Of a DNA stretch of 64,000 nt, positions 52,110-60,749 are shown piece by piece. Source of the DNA: Bacillus sp. ISL-45. Lineage in GTDB: Bacteria > Bacillota > Bacilli > Bacillales > Cytobacillaceae. Numbering within the stretch: the first letter of the stretch is position 1; each line of letters opens with the position of its first letter. The position numbers and the translations under genes were made by a program. Below the pieces are notes generated by a model. The model saw nothing but the letters and a program-made list of their open reading frames with translations. It did no database searches and was not told the origin of the DNA. The DNA lies in NCBI RefSeq assembly GCF_018613195.1, contig NZ_JAGGQQ010000001.1, positions 170,911 to 234,910 of the forward strand, in the 5' to 3' direction.

Positions 52110-54680
52110 ATGGCTAAAAAAGTAGTGATCGTAGGTGGAGTTGCTGGCGGAGCTACAACGGCTGCGCGTTTAAGAAGATTGGATGAACAGACAGAAATCG
52201 TGATGATCGAACGCGGTGAATATATTTCTTTCGCAAACTGCGGACTTCCTTATTATATTGGCGGGGCAATCCAGGAACGCGACGCATTGCTTGTGCAGAC
52301 AGTTGAAGGCATGTCCAAGAAATTCAACATGGATATCCGCAATTTGAGCGAAGTCACACGCATCGACCGCGAGCGCAAAGTGGTTGAAATCAAGAACCTT
52401 AAAACAGGCGAAACTTATGAAGAGAGCTATGATGTGCTTGTTTTATCACCAGGGGCAAGTCCAATTAAGCCTCCGATTCCAGGAATCAATGAAGCAGAAG
52501 CATTATTCACGCTTCGAAACATTCCTGATACTGATAAAATCAAGGCGTATGTCGATGAGCAGCAGCCGATGAAAGCGACAGTCATCGGCGGCGGCTTCAT
52601 CGGTGTCGAAATGGCCGAAAACCTTTGGGAACGCGGTGTCGAAGTGACATTGGTCGAGATGGCTGACCAGATCATGGCGCCAATCGACTTTGAGATGGCT
52701 TCTATTTTACATCAGCACCTTCGTGAAAAAGGCGTGAACCTTGTCCTTGAAGATGGCGTAAAATCTTTTGAAAAAAACGGAAAAATCATCAACCTGAACA
52801 GCGGCAAGCAAATCGACACTAACCTCGTTATCCTTGCGATTGGCGTTGCTCCTGAAAACAAATTGGCTAAGGAAGCTGGGCTGGAGCTTGGACTTCGCGG
52901 TGCCATCCGTGTCAACGAGCGCCTGCAGACGGCCGATGAAAGCATCTACGCAATCGGTGACGCAATCGAAGTGAAGGACTATATCAATGGACAGGCAACT
53001 CACATTCCGCTTGCATGGCCGGCCAACCGCCAGGGACGCATCGTCGCTGACCATTTCAACGGCATCGATTCCAAATATCAGGGCACGCTTGGCACATCGA
53101 TCGCGAAGGTGTTCGACATGACCGTTGCGGCAACTGGAAATAATGAGAAGACATTAAAGCGTCTTGGCATTTCTTACGATGTCGTCCACGTTCACCCAAG
53201 CTCTCACGCTGGATACTATCCAGGAGCATTCCCGATCGCGCTAAAATTGATATTTGACCGCGAGACAGGAAAAATCTTCGGTGCACAGGCTGTGTCTTAT
53301 GATGGTGCCGATAAGCGCATCGACGTATTGGCGACTGCCATCAAAGGCGGCATGACGATTTTCGACCTGCCGGATCTTGAACTGGCATACGCCCCTCCAT
53401 ACTCTTCTGCAAAAGACCCAGTCAACATGGCTGGCTATGCAGCGAAAAATATTGCAGAAGGTCTCGTGGAAACGGTGCAATGGCATGAAATCAACGACAT
53501 CCTTGCTGACGGCGGCTACCTGATCGACGTCCGCGAGCCAATCGAGCGCGATATGGGCATGATCGAGGGATCTGTTAATTTTCCATTGGGAGAACTCCGC
53601 GACCGTCTTGGCGACATCCCGACAAAAGAAGTTTACGTTTACTGCCAGGTCGGCCTTCGCGGTTACCTCGCTACACGCATCCTGATGCAGGCTGGCTTTA
53701 AGGTTCGAAATCTGGATGGCGGATACAAGACTTACTCTTGCGTGTTCGAGCCAGATGCAAGCGAGAACTGTGGTACACCGATCAGCGACAATGGCGTTGC
53801 CCAGCGTAATGCTGCGATGGAAGAAATCGCTGCTGGTTCTGCCCAGTCTAGTGTTGGATTGGCTGCTGAGGCGGCTCCTGTTGCTCAGGCCCCTGCAGCT
53901 CCTGCCGTGGCAGCTGTACCGCCGACTGTAAAAACGACTCTTGACGCTTGCGGCCTGTCTTGCCCTGGTCCGATCATGAAGGTGTATAAAACAATCGGCG
54001 ACATGCAGGACGGCGAAGTGATGGAAGTCCACGCAACAGACCCAGGCTTCGCGAAGGACATCAAAGCGTGGTGTGAGAAGACTGGCAACAAACTGATCAG
54101 CAACAAGTTTGAGGATAAGAAGTTCAAAGCCCAAATCATGAAAGGCAATGCCGTCGTGCCATTGAATACGATGGCCGCTCCTGTTGAGGTTCCAACTTCG
54201 GCTCCGGCTAAAAATGGCGCGACGATGGTCGTATTCAGCGGTGACCTAGATAAAGCCATCGCAACATTCATCATCGCATCCGGCGCGGCGGCGATGGGCA
54301 AAGAAGTAACCTTGTTCTTCACCTTCTGGGGACTGAACATCCTAAAGCGCAACGACGCACCATCAACCGAGAAAGACATGATGGCAAAAATGTTCAGCAT
54401 GATGATGCCAAAGGGCGCGAACGACCTGCCATTGTCCAAGATGAACATGGGCGGCATGGGTTCCAAGATGATTAAGACAGTCATGGCTAACAAAAACGTC
54501 GACAGCCTTGAAAATCTGATGAAAAACGCCATGGACGCCGGCGTCAAACTAGTAGCCTGCGGCATGAGCATGGACATCATGGGCATCGCAAAAGAAGAAC
54601 TCATCGACGGAGTCGAAATCGGCGGCGTAGCAGCTTATCTCGGTGATGCAGAGGATTCCGGTTTGAATTTGTTTATCTAA
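52110..54680 (+). CDS. Four-domain fusion: CoA-disulfide reductase - rhodanese - TusA - DsrE-like
   Basis: Sulfur-handling enzyme of 856 aa. Residues 1-450 are a pyridine-nucleotide-disulfide reductase with FAD motif 'IVGGVAGGATTAARLRRL', active Cys44 in 'FANCGLPYY', NAD motif 'VIGGGFIGVEMAENL' and C-terminal 'LAYAPPYSSAKDPVN'. Rhodanese follows (~460-550, catalytic Cys in 'VYCQVGLRG'). An Ala/Pro linker leads to TusA (~610-685, 'DACGLSCPGPIMK'), then DsrE/peroxiredoxin-like (~700-856, Cys in 'LVACGMSMDIMG'). It would reduce CoA polysulfides or disulfides with NAD(P)H and pass persulfide sulfur between the thiol domains. AGAGGG precedes the ATG. Confidence 0.93.
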   Translation: MAKKVVIVGGVAGGATTAARLRRLDEQTEIVMIERGEYISFANCGLPYYIGGAIQERDALLVQTVEGMSKKFNMDIRNLSEVTRIDRERKVVEIKNLKTGETYEESYDVLVLSPGASPIKPPIPGINEAEALFTLRNIPDTDKIKAYVDEQQPMKATVIGGGFIGVEMAENLWERGVEVTLVEMADQIMAPIDFEMASILHQHLREKGVNLVLEDGVKSFEKNGKIINLNSGKQIDTNLVILAIGVAPENKLAKEAGLELGLRGAIRVNERLQTADESIYAIGDAIEVKDYINGQATHIPLAWPANRQGRIVADHFNGIDSKYQGTLGTSIAKVFDMTVAATGNNEKTLKRLGISYDVVHVHPSSHAGYYPGAFPIALKLIFDRETGKIFGAQAVSYDGADKRIDVLATAIKGGMTIFDLPDLELAYAPPYSSAKDPVNMAGYAAKNIAEGLVETVQWHEINDILADGGYLIDVREPIERDMGMIEGSVNFPLGELRDRLGDIPTKEVYVYCQVGLRGYLATRILMQAGFKVRNLDGGYKTYSCVFEPDASENCGTPISDNGVAQRNAAMEEIAAGSAQSSVGLAAEAAPVAQAPAAPAVAAVPPTVKTTLDACGLSCPGPIMKVYKTIGDMQDGEVMEVHATDPGFAKDIKAWCEKTGNKLISNKFEDKKFKAQIMKGNAVVPLNTMAAPVEVPTSAPAKNGATMVVFSGDLDKAIATFIIASGAAAMGKEVTLFFTFWGLNILKRNDAPSTEKDMMAKMFSMMMPKGANDLPLSKMNMGGMGSKMIKTVMANKNVDSLENLMKNAMDAGVKLVACGMSMDIMGIAKEELIDGVEIGGVAAYLGDAEDSGLNLFI

Positions 54681-54693
54681 TAACGGTTTGGAG

Positions 54694-54726
54694 AGCCGCC
54701 TTCCATAGTGGGAGGCTGCTTTTTTG
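54694..54726 (+). terminator. Terminator of the reductase fusion gene
   Basis: AGCCGCCTTCCA and TGGGAGGCTGCT pair with one mismatch, followed by six T. Confidence 0.85.
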
Positions 54727-54742
54727 CTGTTTTCCTTCCTTT

Positions 54743-54878
54743 TTCAGGAAGAAGGTGCAATTAACTCTAATAATGGTGCAATTAATTAGCAGTAACGTGC
54801 AATTAATTCAAATAATGGTGCAATAACCTAAAACAACAGTGCAATTATCCCCCTCTATTAACAGAATAATTTTTCCAG
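54743..54878 (-). repeat. 21-bp phased intergenic array A6 (leader plus five units)
   Basis: On the minus strand the leader CTGGAAAAATTATTCTGTTA starts at 54878. Exactly 31 nt later come units beginning at 54847, 54826, 54805, 54784 and 54763. Four begin TAATTGCAC and one TTATTGCAC; the other ~10 bp vary. This is the same architecture as A1, A2 and A5 but with TGCAC in place of TGCCCGA. It lacks the CCGTCATCC end unit. Confidence 0.9.
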
Positions 54879-55031
54879 CAGCAAAGTGAACTATATTAAT
54901 ACACGATATGACGCCAAAACTATACTTTTTGATTCTTCTAGCTACCTCCGTTTCATCCAAAAACGCACTTGCGTAAGATTCAGAATAGCTTTTCACACGT
55001 ATTTAGAGGAAAAATTGAAGTTTTTTTGGAT

Positions 55032-55430
55032 AGTTACCTTTTTTACTCTAGATCGGTTCGGTGCTTGCTCACTAGATTGTGCTTCTTAACTAGATTGTCC
55101 TCACCTTGGCACATGGGGTTGTTAAAAATAGGTAATTGAGGGCTGAACCGCTGTTTAGTTAAAGTTACCTTTATTATTCCAAATTAGTTTGATGCTCGCC
55201 TACTAGATTTTGCTCCTTATCTGGGTTGTCCTCTATCTTGGCGCATGGGGTTCTTGTAAATAGGTAATTGAGAACTGAACCGTTGTTTAGTTGGAAGTTA
55301 CCTTTTTTACTCCAAATTGATTTGGTGCTTCCCTACTAGATTGTGCTCCTTATCTGGATTGTCCTTCTCTCCTGACACTTAGGGTTGATATAAACAGGTA
55401 TTTGAGACTCCGACAGTTGAAAGATACCAT
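55032..55430. repeat. Tandem triplication of a ~130-bp intergenic unit
   Basis: AGTTACCTTT recurs at 55032, 55163 and 55296, with a degenerate fourth start (AGATACC) near 55422. The periods are 131, 133 and 126 bp. Each copy also contains ACTAGATT-TGCT, a GGATTGTCCT-like segment, CATGGGGTT or a variant, and AGGTA-TTGAG. No open frame runs through all copies. It fills most of the 856-bp gap before the NERD gene. Confidence 0.85.
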
Positions 55431-55535
55431 TTCTCCAACCGACAGCAACAAAGATAAAAACCTCTCTCTCTTTAACAGGATTTTTTCCGATAAATGTCGA
55501 ATAATACATTCATCAACCTAAAGGAGTGACAATTT

Positions 55536-56492
55536 TTGATAGCGAAACGCAGAACAACCCCACGGAGAATCCTCGTTAATGAAGCACTACTGCGCAGACT
55601 TCCTCCAAACCATCCAAAGAGGCCAGATATTCTTAAAGATTTGCTGATTAAAAGAGCAGGATTTAAAGGCGAACAGGATATGGATTATTACCTTAGCCTG
55701 TTGAACGAAAACGATTTTTACATCCTCCCGGATCTCCGCATTTCACTTGGCGCGAACTACTTCCAAATTGATTTCCTTCTTTTATCAACCAAATTCGCTC
55801 TGCTGATTGAAAATAAGAATATGCCTGGAATAATAGAATTTGACCCTGCCTTCAAGCAAGTTTTCCGAACGTATAATGACAGCACGGAAGTTTACGACTG
55901 CCCGGTCGACCAGGTAAAAAGACAAGTCTATCAATTCAGGAACTGGCTGAAGAAAAACAATATCAACTCTCTTCCTCTAGAATTCCTCGTCACCTATAGC
56001 AATCATGGCTCCATCCTTCAAAATCCCAGTAAAAATCAAGAAGTTTATAATCGAGTTTGTAAAGGAGGACAATTGGTCTTTAAAGTAGACGAATTTCAAA
56101 ATCGTCACCAAAGAGAGGTTCTATCGATTAAGGATGTAAAAAAGTTAACGAAACTGCTGATTAAGAGCCACGAACCGGAGAAAGCTGATATTAGCAAGTA
56201 TAATCTATCCCCATCTGACATCATCCCAGGTATACAATGTCCGTCGTGCGAGCAATTTCTCATGGAGAGAATCTCAAGGAAATGGTACTGTTCCCATTGT
56301 AAAACTACCTCAACTAACGCACATCAACAGGCTATTCTTGATTATTTTTTGCTGATTGGACCGACGATGACAAATAAACAATTGAGAGGTTACTTACGCC
56401 TGCCGTCACGGAGTACTTCTACAATCTTATTGAGGAATATGGGCCTACAACATACAGGTAGTACGAAAAACAGAGTATATTATCAAGCATGA
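55536..56492 (+). CDS. NERD-domain nuclease-related protein with C-terminal zinc ribbon
   Basis: Protein of 318 aa. The NERD domain covers ~40-165 with the core 'KGEQDMDYYL', 'FQIDFLLLSTKFALLIENKN' (Asp, then Glu-x-Lys), a PD-(D/E)xK-like active site. A zinc ribbon follows at ~230-255 ('CPSCEQF' and 'YCSHC'), and the C-terminal part resembles a winged helix ('GPTMTNKQLRGYLRLPSRST'). The TTG at 55536 is 7 nt after AAAGGAGTG. It stands alone between repeat arrays. DNA cleavage or repair is inferred; its substrate is unknown. Confidence 0.85.
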   Translation: MIAKRRTTPRRILVNEALLRRLPPNHPKRPDILKDLLIKRAGFKGEQDMDYYLSLLNENDFYILPDLRISLGANYFQIDFLLLSTKFALLIENKNMPGIIEFDPAFKQVFRTYNDSTEVYDCPVDQVKRQVYQFRNWLKKNNINSLPLEFLVTYSNHGSILQNPSKNQEVYNRVCKGGQLVFKVDEFQNRHQREVLSIKDVKKLTKLLIKSHEPEKADISKYNLSPSDIIPGIQCPSCEQFLMERISRKWYCSHCKTTSTNAHQQAILDYFLLIGPTMTNKQLRGYLRLPSRSTSTILLRNMGLQHTGSTKNRVYYQA

Positions 56493-56496
56493 TTAT

Positions 56497-56529
56497 AACC
56501 TCCTCTTCCTTTTGGCTGAGGAGGTTTTT
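56497..56529 (+). terminator. Terminator of the NERD gene
   Basis: AACCTCCTC and GAGGAGGTT pair around a 12-nt loop, followed by a short T run. Confidence 0.85.
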
Positions 56530-56534
56530 CCATT

Positions 56535-56660
56535 ATTAGGATGACGGTGCAATTCCGGCAATTAACTGTGCAATAAAGAAGAATGAGCGTGCAATCACTC
56601 TAGTTGACGGTGCAATTAGCTTCAATTACGGCGCAATTTTGACGTTTGACCGTACAATAA
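56535..56660 (-). repeat. 21-bp phased intergenic array A7 (six units)
   Basis: On the minus strand units start at 56660, 56639, 56618, 56597, 56576 and 56555, exactly 21 bp apart. They begin TTATTGTACGG, AAATTGCGCCG, TAATTGCACCG, TGATTGCACGC, TTATTGCACAG and GAATTGCACCG. The last unit contains the same CCGTCATCCTAAT as A1, A2 and A5 but in the TGCAC dialect. There is no recognisable leader. It lies between the convergent NERD and prfB genes. Confidence 0.9.
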
Positions 56661-56751
56661 CCCAAAATTCAATCAGACTAGCAGCTTATTAAGCGCAACA
56701 ATCCCCCGCCAACCCGGCGGGGGACTCCCAAAAACTCATATTCAGTTCGGT

Positions 56752-57862
56752 TTACTCACCCAAACTCAACTTAGACCTCAAATAAGCATCAATAAACATA
56801 TCGATATCCCCATCCATGACTCCCTGCACATTACCTGATTCGGCACCGGTGCGGTGGTCTTTTACCATGGAATATGGGTGGAATACATAAGACCGGATTT
56901 GGCTGCCCCAGCCGATTTCTTTTTGCTCGCCGCGGATTTCATCCAGCTCGGCTTGCTGCTGCTCGATTTCGCGCTGGTAAAGCTTGGCTTTAAGCATCTT
57001 CATCGACGTTTCACGGTTCTTGATCTGTGAACGCTCTGCCTGGGAGGAGACAACCACACCAGTTGGCAAGTGTGTGATCCGGACGGCTGAGTCAGTCGTG
57101 TTGATGTGCTGTCCGCCGGCGCCGCTTGCACGGTACGTATCGATTTTCAAGTCTTCCGTACGGATTTCGATCTCGATTTCGTTGTTGAATTCCGGCATCA
57201 CTTCGCAGGATACGAATGAAGTATGACGGCGTCCTGAAGAGTCAAATGGTGAAATACGTACCAGACGGTGCACGCCTTTTTCTGCCTTCAAATAGCCATA
57301 AGCATTGTGGCCGTTTATCTTCAATGTGACACTCTTGATTCCCGCTTCGTCGCCTGGCAGGTAATCCAGCGTCTCCACCTTGAAACCGCGCTTTTCCGCC
57401 CAGCGCGTGTACATACGCAAAAGCATCGAGCCCCAGTCCTGGGATTCCGTTCCGCCAGCACCCGGGTGAAGTTCAAGAATCGCGTTATTTTTATCATGTT
57501 CCTCGCTTAAAAGAAGCTGTAGCTCAAACTCGCTCATGCGCTCCTTGAATTCCACAAGCTCCTTCTCCAACTCTTCCCGAAGATCAGCATCGTCTTCTTC
57601 TTTTACAAGCTCATAGGTCAAATCGAGATTTTCATAGGTCTCGTTCAGCTCGTTAAAAACATTAACCTGTTCCTTCAACGCATTTGCTTCGTTGATGACA
57701 ACCTGTGCCTTCTGCTGGTCATCCCAGAAGTCCGGCGCAAGCATGCCATCCTCTAGCTCAGCGATTCGCGCTTCCTTATTTTCAAGGTCAAAGAGACCCC
57801 CTGAAGTCCGCTAATTTCTTAGCTGTTTTCTCAAGCTCATTCCTGATATCTGCTAATTCCAT
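56752..57862 (-). CDS. prfB: Peptide chain release factor 2, with programmed +1 frameshift
   Basis: RF2 of 369 aa, which releases peptides at UGA and UAA. The first 24 codons (ATG 57862, '[19 protein letters not shown]') end at an in-frame UGA at 57790-57788. The site is AGG-GGG-TCT-CTT-TGA-C, with an internal Shine-Dalgarno-like AGGGGG 3 nt before the CTT slip codon. A +1 shift gives GAC and the rest of the protein ('[15 protein letters not shown]...'). The GGQ catalytic motif '[13 protein letters not shown]' and the stop-codon-recognition region before it are present. Low RF2 raises the frameshift rate, a classical autoregulation. GAGGTGA precedes the ATG. Confidence 0.97.
57788..57804 (-). 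promoter_or_regulatory. prfB recoding site
   Basis: Minus-strand AGGGGG-TCT-CTT-TGA-C: Shine-Dalgarno-like stimulator, slippery CUU and UGA stop in the standard arrangement. Confidence 0.95.
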
Positions 57863-57917
57863 ATCATTCACCTCAAATGAAAGTTAATTACTATTATACC
57901 TTATTCTATGCAGCAAG

Positions 57918-57948
57918 GAAAAAGAGAGCCGGTTACCCGCGCCCTCTT
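57918..57948 (-). terminator. Terminator of secA
   Basis: Minus-strand AAGAGGGCGCGG, loop GTAA, CCGGCTCTCTT: an 11-bp stem with one bulge, followed by U5. Confidence 0.75.
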
Positions 57949-57966
57949 GTAGTCTCTTTAACGCAT

Positions 57967-57998
57967 CACCGCACCGGGGGTCTGACCCCCGGTGCGGT
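57967..57998. repeat. GC-rich REP-like palindrome between secA and prfB
   Basis: CCGCACCGGGGGT (57969-57981), loop CTG, ACCCCCGGTGCGG is a 13-bp perfect stem, extended by one pair. It has no U tail and much higher GC than its surroundings. It is followed by a partial echo, TAGTGCGGTGA. It looks like a dispersed palindromic element rather than a terminator. Confidence 0.6.
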
Positions 57999-58016
57999 AG
58001 TGCGGTGAAGCAAATT

Positions 58017-60530
58017 TTATTCTGCTTTGCCGCAGCAGTTTTTGTATTTCTTGCCGCTGCCGCAGATGCATGGGTCATTACGGCCTACATCCATTGATTT
58101 GACGACAGGCTTTTTCTTAACTTTGCTGCCTTCGCCTTCTTTTGGATTCACCGCGTGGCCTTTTGCTACTTCCTGGCGCTCAAGGTTGCTGCGGATTTCC
58201 GCTTTCATGATATATTTCGCCACATCGTCTTCGATAGATAGTACCATGTTCTCGAACATCGCGAAGCCTTCATGCTGGTATTCGCGCAGCGGATCGATCT
58301 GGCCATACGCACGCAGGTGGATACCCTGGCGCAGTTGGTCCATCTGGTCGATATGGTCCATCCACTTCGAGTCAACCGAACGAAGCACGATAACTTTTTC
58401 AAACTCACGCATTTGCTCATCTGTCAGCATTTCTTCTTTTTCATTATAGCGTTCTTTCACCTTCGCCATGATGGCTTCGATGATTTCATCCTGCTCTTTG
58501 CCGCGAAGGTCTTCGACTGTGATGTCGCCTTCATGTAGCAGGTTGCCGTTCACATAGTCCATGATGCTGTTCAAATCCCATTTTTCCATATCCTCGCCGG
58601 CTGGCGTATGGGCAGAGACATTGCGCTCCAATGCGGACCTGATCATTTTTTCAACGATGTCGCGTAGGTTGTCAGACTCAAGTACCTCATCACGCTGCTT
58701 GTAGATGATTTCACGCTGCTGGCGAAGGACATCGTCGTACTGAAGCAATTGCTTACGGGCATCGAAGTTGTTGCCCTCAACACGTTTTTGCGCAGATTCA
58801 ACAGCCCTTGAAACCATCTTGCTCTGGATTGGCTGGGTGTCATCCATACCAAGACGCTCCATCATCGTTTTCATATTGTCAGAACCGAAGCGGCGCATCA
58901 GCTCATCTTCCATTGAAAGGTAGAACTGCGTCACACCAGGGTCTCCCTGACGTCCGGAACGTCCGCGGAGCTGGTTATCAATACGGCGGCTCTCGTGGCG
59001 CTCTGTACCAATAACAGCTAGGCCGCCAACTTCTTTCACGCCCTCGCCAAGCTTGATATCCGTACCACGGCCCGCCATGTTCGTCGCGATCGTAACCGCG
59101 CCTTTCGAACCGGCTTCCGCGATGATTTCCGCTTCACGCTCATGGTTTTTCGCATTCAGGACATTATGCTTGATGCCCTTTTTAGATAAAAACGCTGAAA
59201 TGATTTCCGAAGTTTCAATCGCAACTGTACCAACAAGAACCGGCTGGCCGGCCATGTGACGCTCAGCGATGTCATCGGCTACAGCCTTGAACTTCCCTTG
59301 CATCGATGCGTAGATTAAATCCGGACGGTCGTCACGCGCGATTGGACGGTTCGTCGGAATCACGACAACGTTCATATTGTAAATATTGCGGAATTCCTCT
59401 TCCTCAGTCTTCGCTGTACCGGTCATACCGGAAAGCTTCTCGTACATACGGAAGTAGTTTTGGAATGTGATTGTGGCAAGCGTCATGCTTTCGTTCTGGA
59501 TCTCAAGGCCTTCTTTTGCCTCGATTGCCTGGTGCAAGCCTTCGCTGTAGCGGCGGCCCTTCATCAGACGGCCAGTGAACTGGTCAACGATAACGATCTC
59601 ACCGTCCTGGACGACATAATCGACATCCTTGTGCATGCTCGCCTGGGCTTTCATCGCCTGGTTGATGTGGTGAAGCAATGTCACATGCTTGATGTCAAAA
59701 AGGTTTTCGATACCAAAAGCCTTCTCGGACTTCGTGATCCCTTCCTCCGTCAGCTGGACACCCTTCGTTTTTTCATCATAGGTATAGTCCTCTTCACGCT
59801 TCAAAGTGCGCACGAATGCGTTCGCCTGAATGTATAGCGCCGCAGACTTTTGCGCAGACCCGGAAATGATCAATGGCGTACGCGCTTCATCGATCAAGAT
59901 GGAGTCAACTTCATCGATGACACAGAAATGCAATGGACGCTGAACCTTCTGGTCTGAGTAAAGCACCATGTTGTCGCGCAGATAGTCGAAGCCGAACTCA
60001 TTGTTCGTACCATAAGTGATATCAGCACGGTACGCTTCTTGCTTTTCTTCCTTCGTCATGCTGTTCAGGTTCAAACCAACAGAAAGGCCAAGGAACTCAT
60101 ACAGCTTGCCCATCTCAACGGCGTCACGGCTAGCGAGGTATTCGTTGACCGTGATGACGTGCACACCGCGTCCAGTGATCGCGTTCAGGTAAACCGGCAT
60201 TGTCGCTGTAAGGGTTTTACCTTCACCAGTCTTCATCTCGGCGATATTTCCCTCATGAAGGGCGATACCACCCATCAGCTGGACCTTATAAGGATACAGG
60301 CCAAGGACACGCTTGGCACCTTCACGGACAACTGCGAATGCTTCGGTCAGCAAGTCATCAGTAGACTCGCCGTTCTGGTAACGGTTTTTGAACTCATCCG
60401 TTTTTTCCCTCAGCTGGTCATCCGACAGCTTTTCCATATCGCCTGCAAGTGCATCGATTTGATCTGCCATTTTCGTCAATTTCTTAATATCGCGTTTATT
60501 CTGGTCGAAAATTTTCGCTAAAATCCCCAT
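58017..60530 (-). CDS. secA: Preprotein translocase ATPase SecA
   Basis: Essential motor of 837 aa that drives unfolded preproteins through SecYEG. Motifs in order: Walker A '[19 protein letters not shown]' (~100), DEAD-type '[19 protein letters not shown]' (~208), '[20 protein letters not shown]' (NBD2), '[13 protein letters not shown]', '[20 protein letters not shown]', and the C-terminal zinc tail '[19 protein letters not shown]' that binds SecB or ribosomes. AAAGGAG lies 7 nt before the ATG. Terminators on both sides indicate its own transcription unit. Confidence 0.99.
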   Translation of the reverse strand: MGILAKIFDQNKRDIKKLTKMADQIDALAGDMEKLSDDQLREKTDEFKNRYQNGESTDDLLTEAFAVVREGAKRVLGLYPYKVQLMGGIALHEGNIAEMKTGEGKTLTATMPVYLNAITGRGVHVITVNEYLASRDAVEMGKLYEFLGLSVGLNLNSMTKEEKQEAYRADITYGTNNEFGFDYLRDNMVLYSDQKVQRPLHFCVIDEVDSILIDEARTPLIISGSAQKSAALYIQANAFVRTLKREEDYTYDEKTKGVQLTEEGITKSEKAFGIENLFDIKHVTLLHHINQAMKAQASMHKDVDYVVQDGEIVIVDQFTGRLMKGRRYSEGLHQAIEAKEGLEIQNESMTLATITFQNYFRMYEKLSGMTGTAKTEEEEFRNIYNMNVVVIPTNRPIARDDRPDLIYASMQGKFKAVADDIAERHMAGQPVLVGTVAIETSEIISAFLSKKGIKHNVLNAKNHEREAEIIAEAGSKGAVTIATNMAGRGTDIKLGEGVKEVGGLAVIGTERHESRRIDNQLRGRSGRQGDPGVTQFYLSMEDELMRRFGSDNMKTMMERLGMDDTQPIQSKMVSRAVESAQKRVEGNNFDARKQLLQYDDVLRQQREIIYKQRDEVLESDNLRDIVEKMIRSALERNVSAHTPAGEDMEKWDLNSIMDYVNGNLLHEGDITVEDLRGKEQDEIIEAIMAKVKERYNEKEEMLTDEQMREFEKVIVLRSVDSKWMDHIDQMDQLRQGIHLRAYGQIDPLREYQHEGFAMFENMVLSIEDDVAKYIMKAEIRSNLERQEVAKGHAVNPKEGEGSKVKKKPVVKSMDVGRNDPCICGSGKKYKNCCGKAE

Positions 60531-60604
60531 ACAGACGCTCCTTTTATCTATTGAATCTTGTTGTATTTTATAATTTGATTGTCGTAAAAAATTGTCCCAA
60601 AGAA

Positions 60605-60636
60605 AAAAGATTCGCTGTTAACGCACCGAATCCCTT
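60605..60636 (-). terminator. Possible second terminator between the DUF1028 and secA genes
   Basis: GATTCG (60609-60614) and CGAATC (60627-60632) pair around a 12-nt loop, with six U on the minus strand. Confidence 0.5.
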
Positions 60637-60709
60637 TTAGAAAAATTCGATTTATTTCTTCTTACTATTCTACCACTTACAAAAGGGAGTGACAACCAAT
60701 CGGATAAGG

Positions 60710-60745
60710 CGAAAAGTCCCACTGCCATCAGACAGAGGGACCCCA
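60710..60745 (-). terminator. Terminator of the DUF1028 gene
   Basis: GTCCC-A-CTG and CAG-A-GGGAC form an interrupted stem; minus-strand UUUU follows. Confidence 0.65.
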
Positions 60746-60749
60746 TGTA

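Noticed and set aside
52707-54604. Long antisense ORFs over the reductase fusion gene
   Set aside because: They are shadow frames of a well-recognised gene with strong codon bias; no start sites or homology signs.
55536-56492. Anti-phage defence island around the NERD gene
   Set aside because: No restriction, toxin-antitoxin or other defence genes are next to it; neighbours are housekeeping genes and repeats.
57744-57862. prfB read as a pseudogene with a broken 5' end
   Set aside because: The UGA lies in the canonical programmed +1 frameshift site, so the gene is intact.
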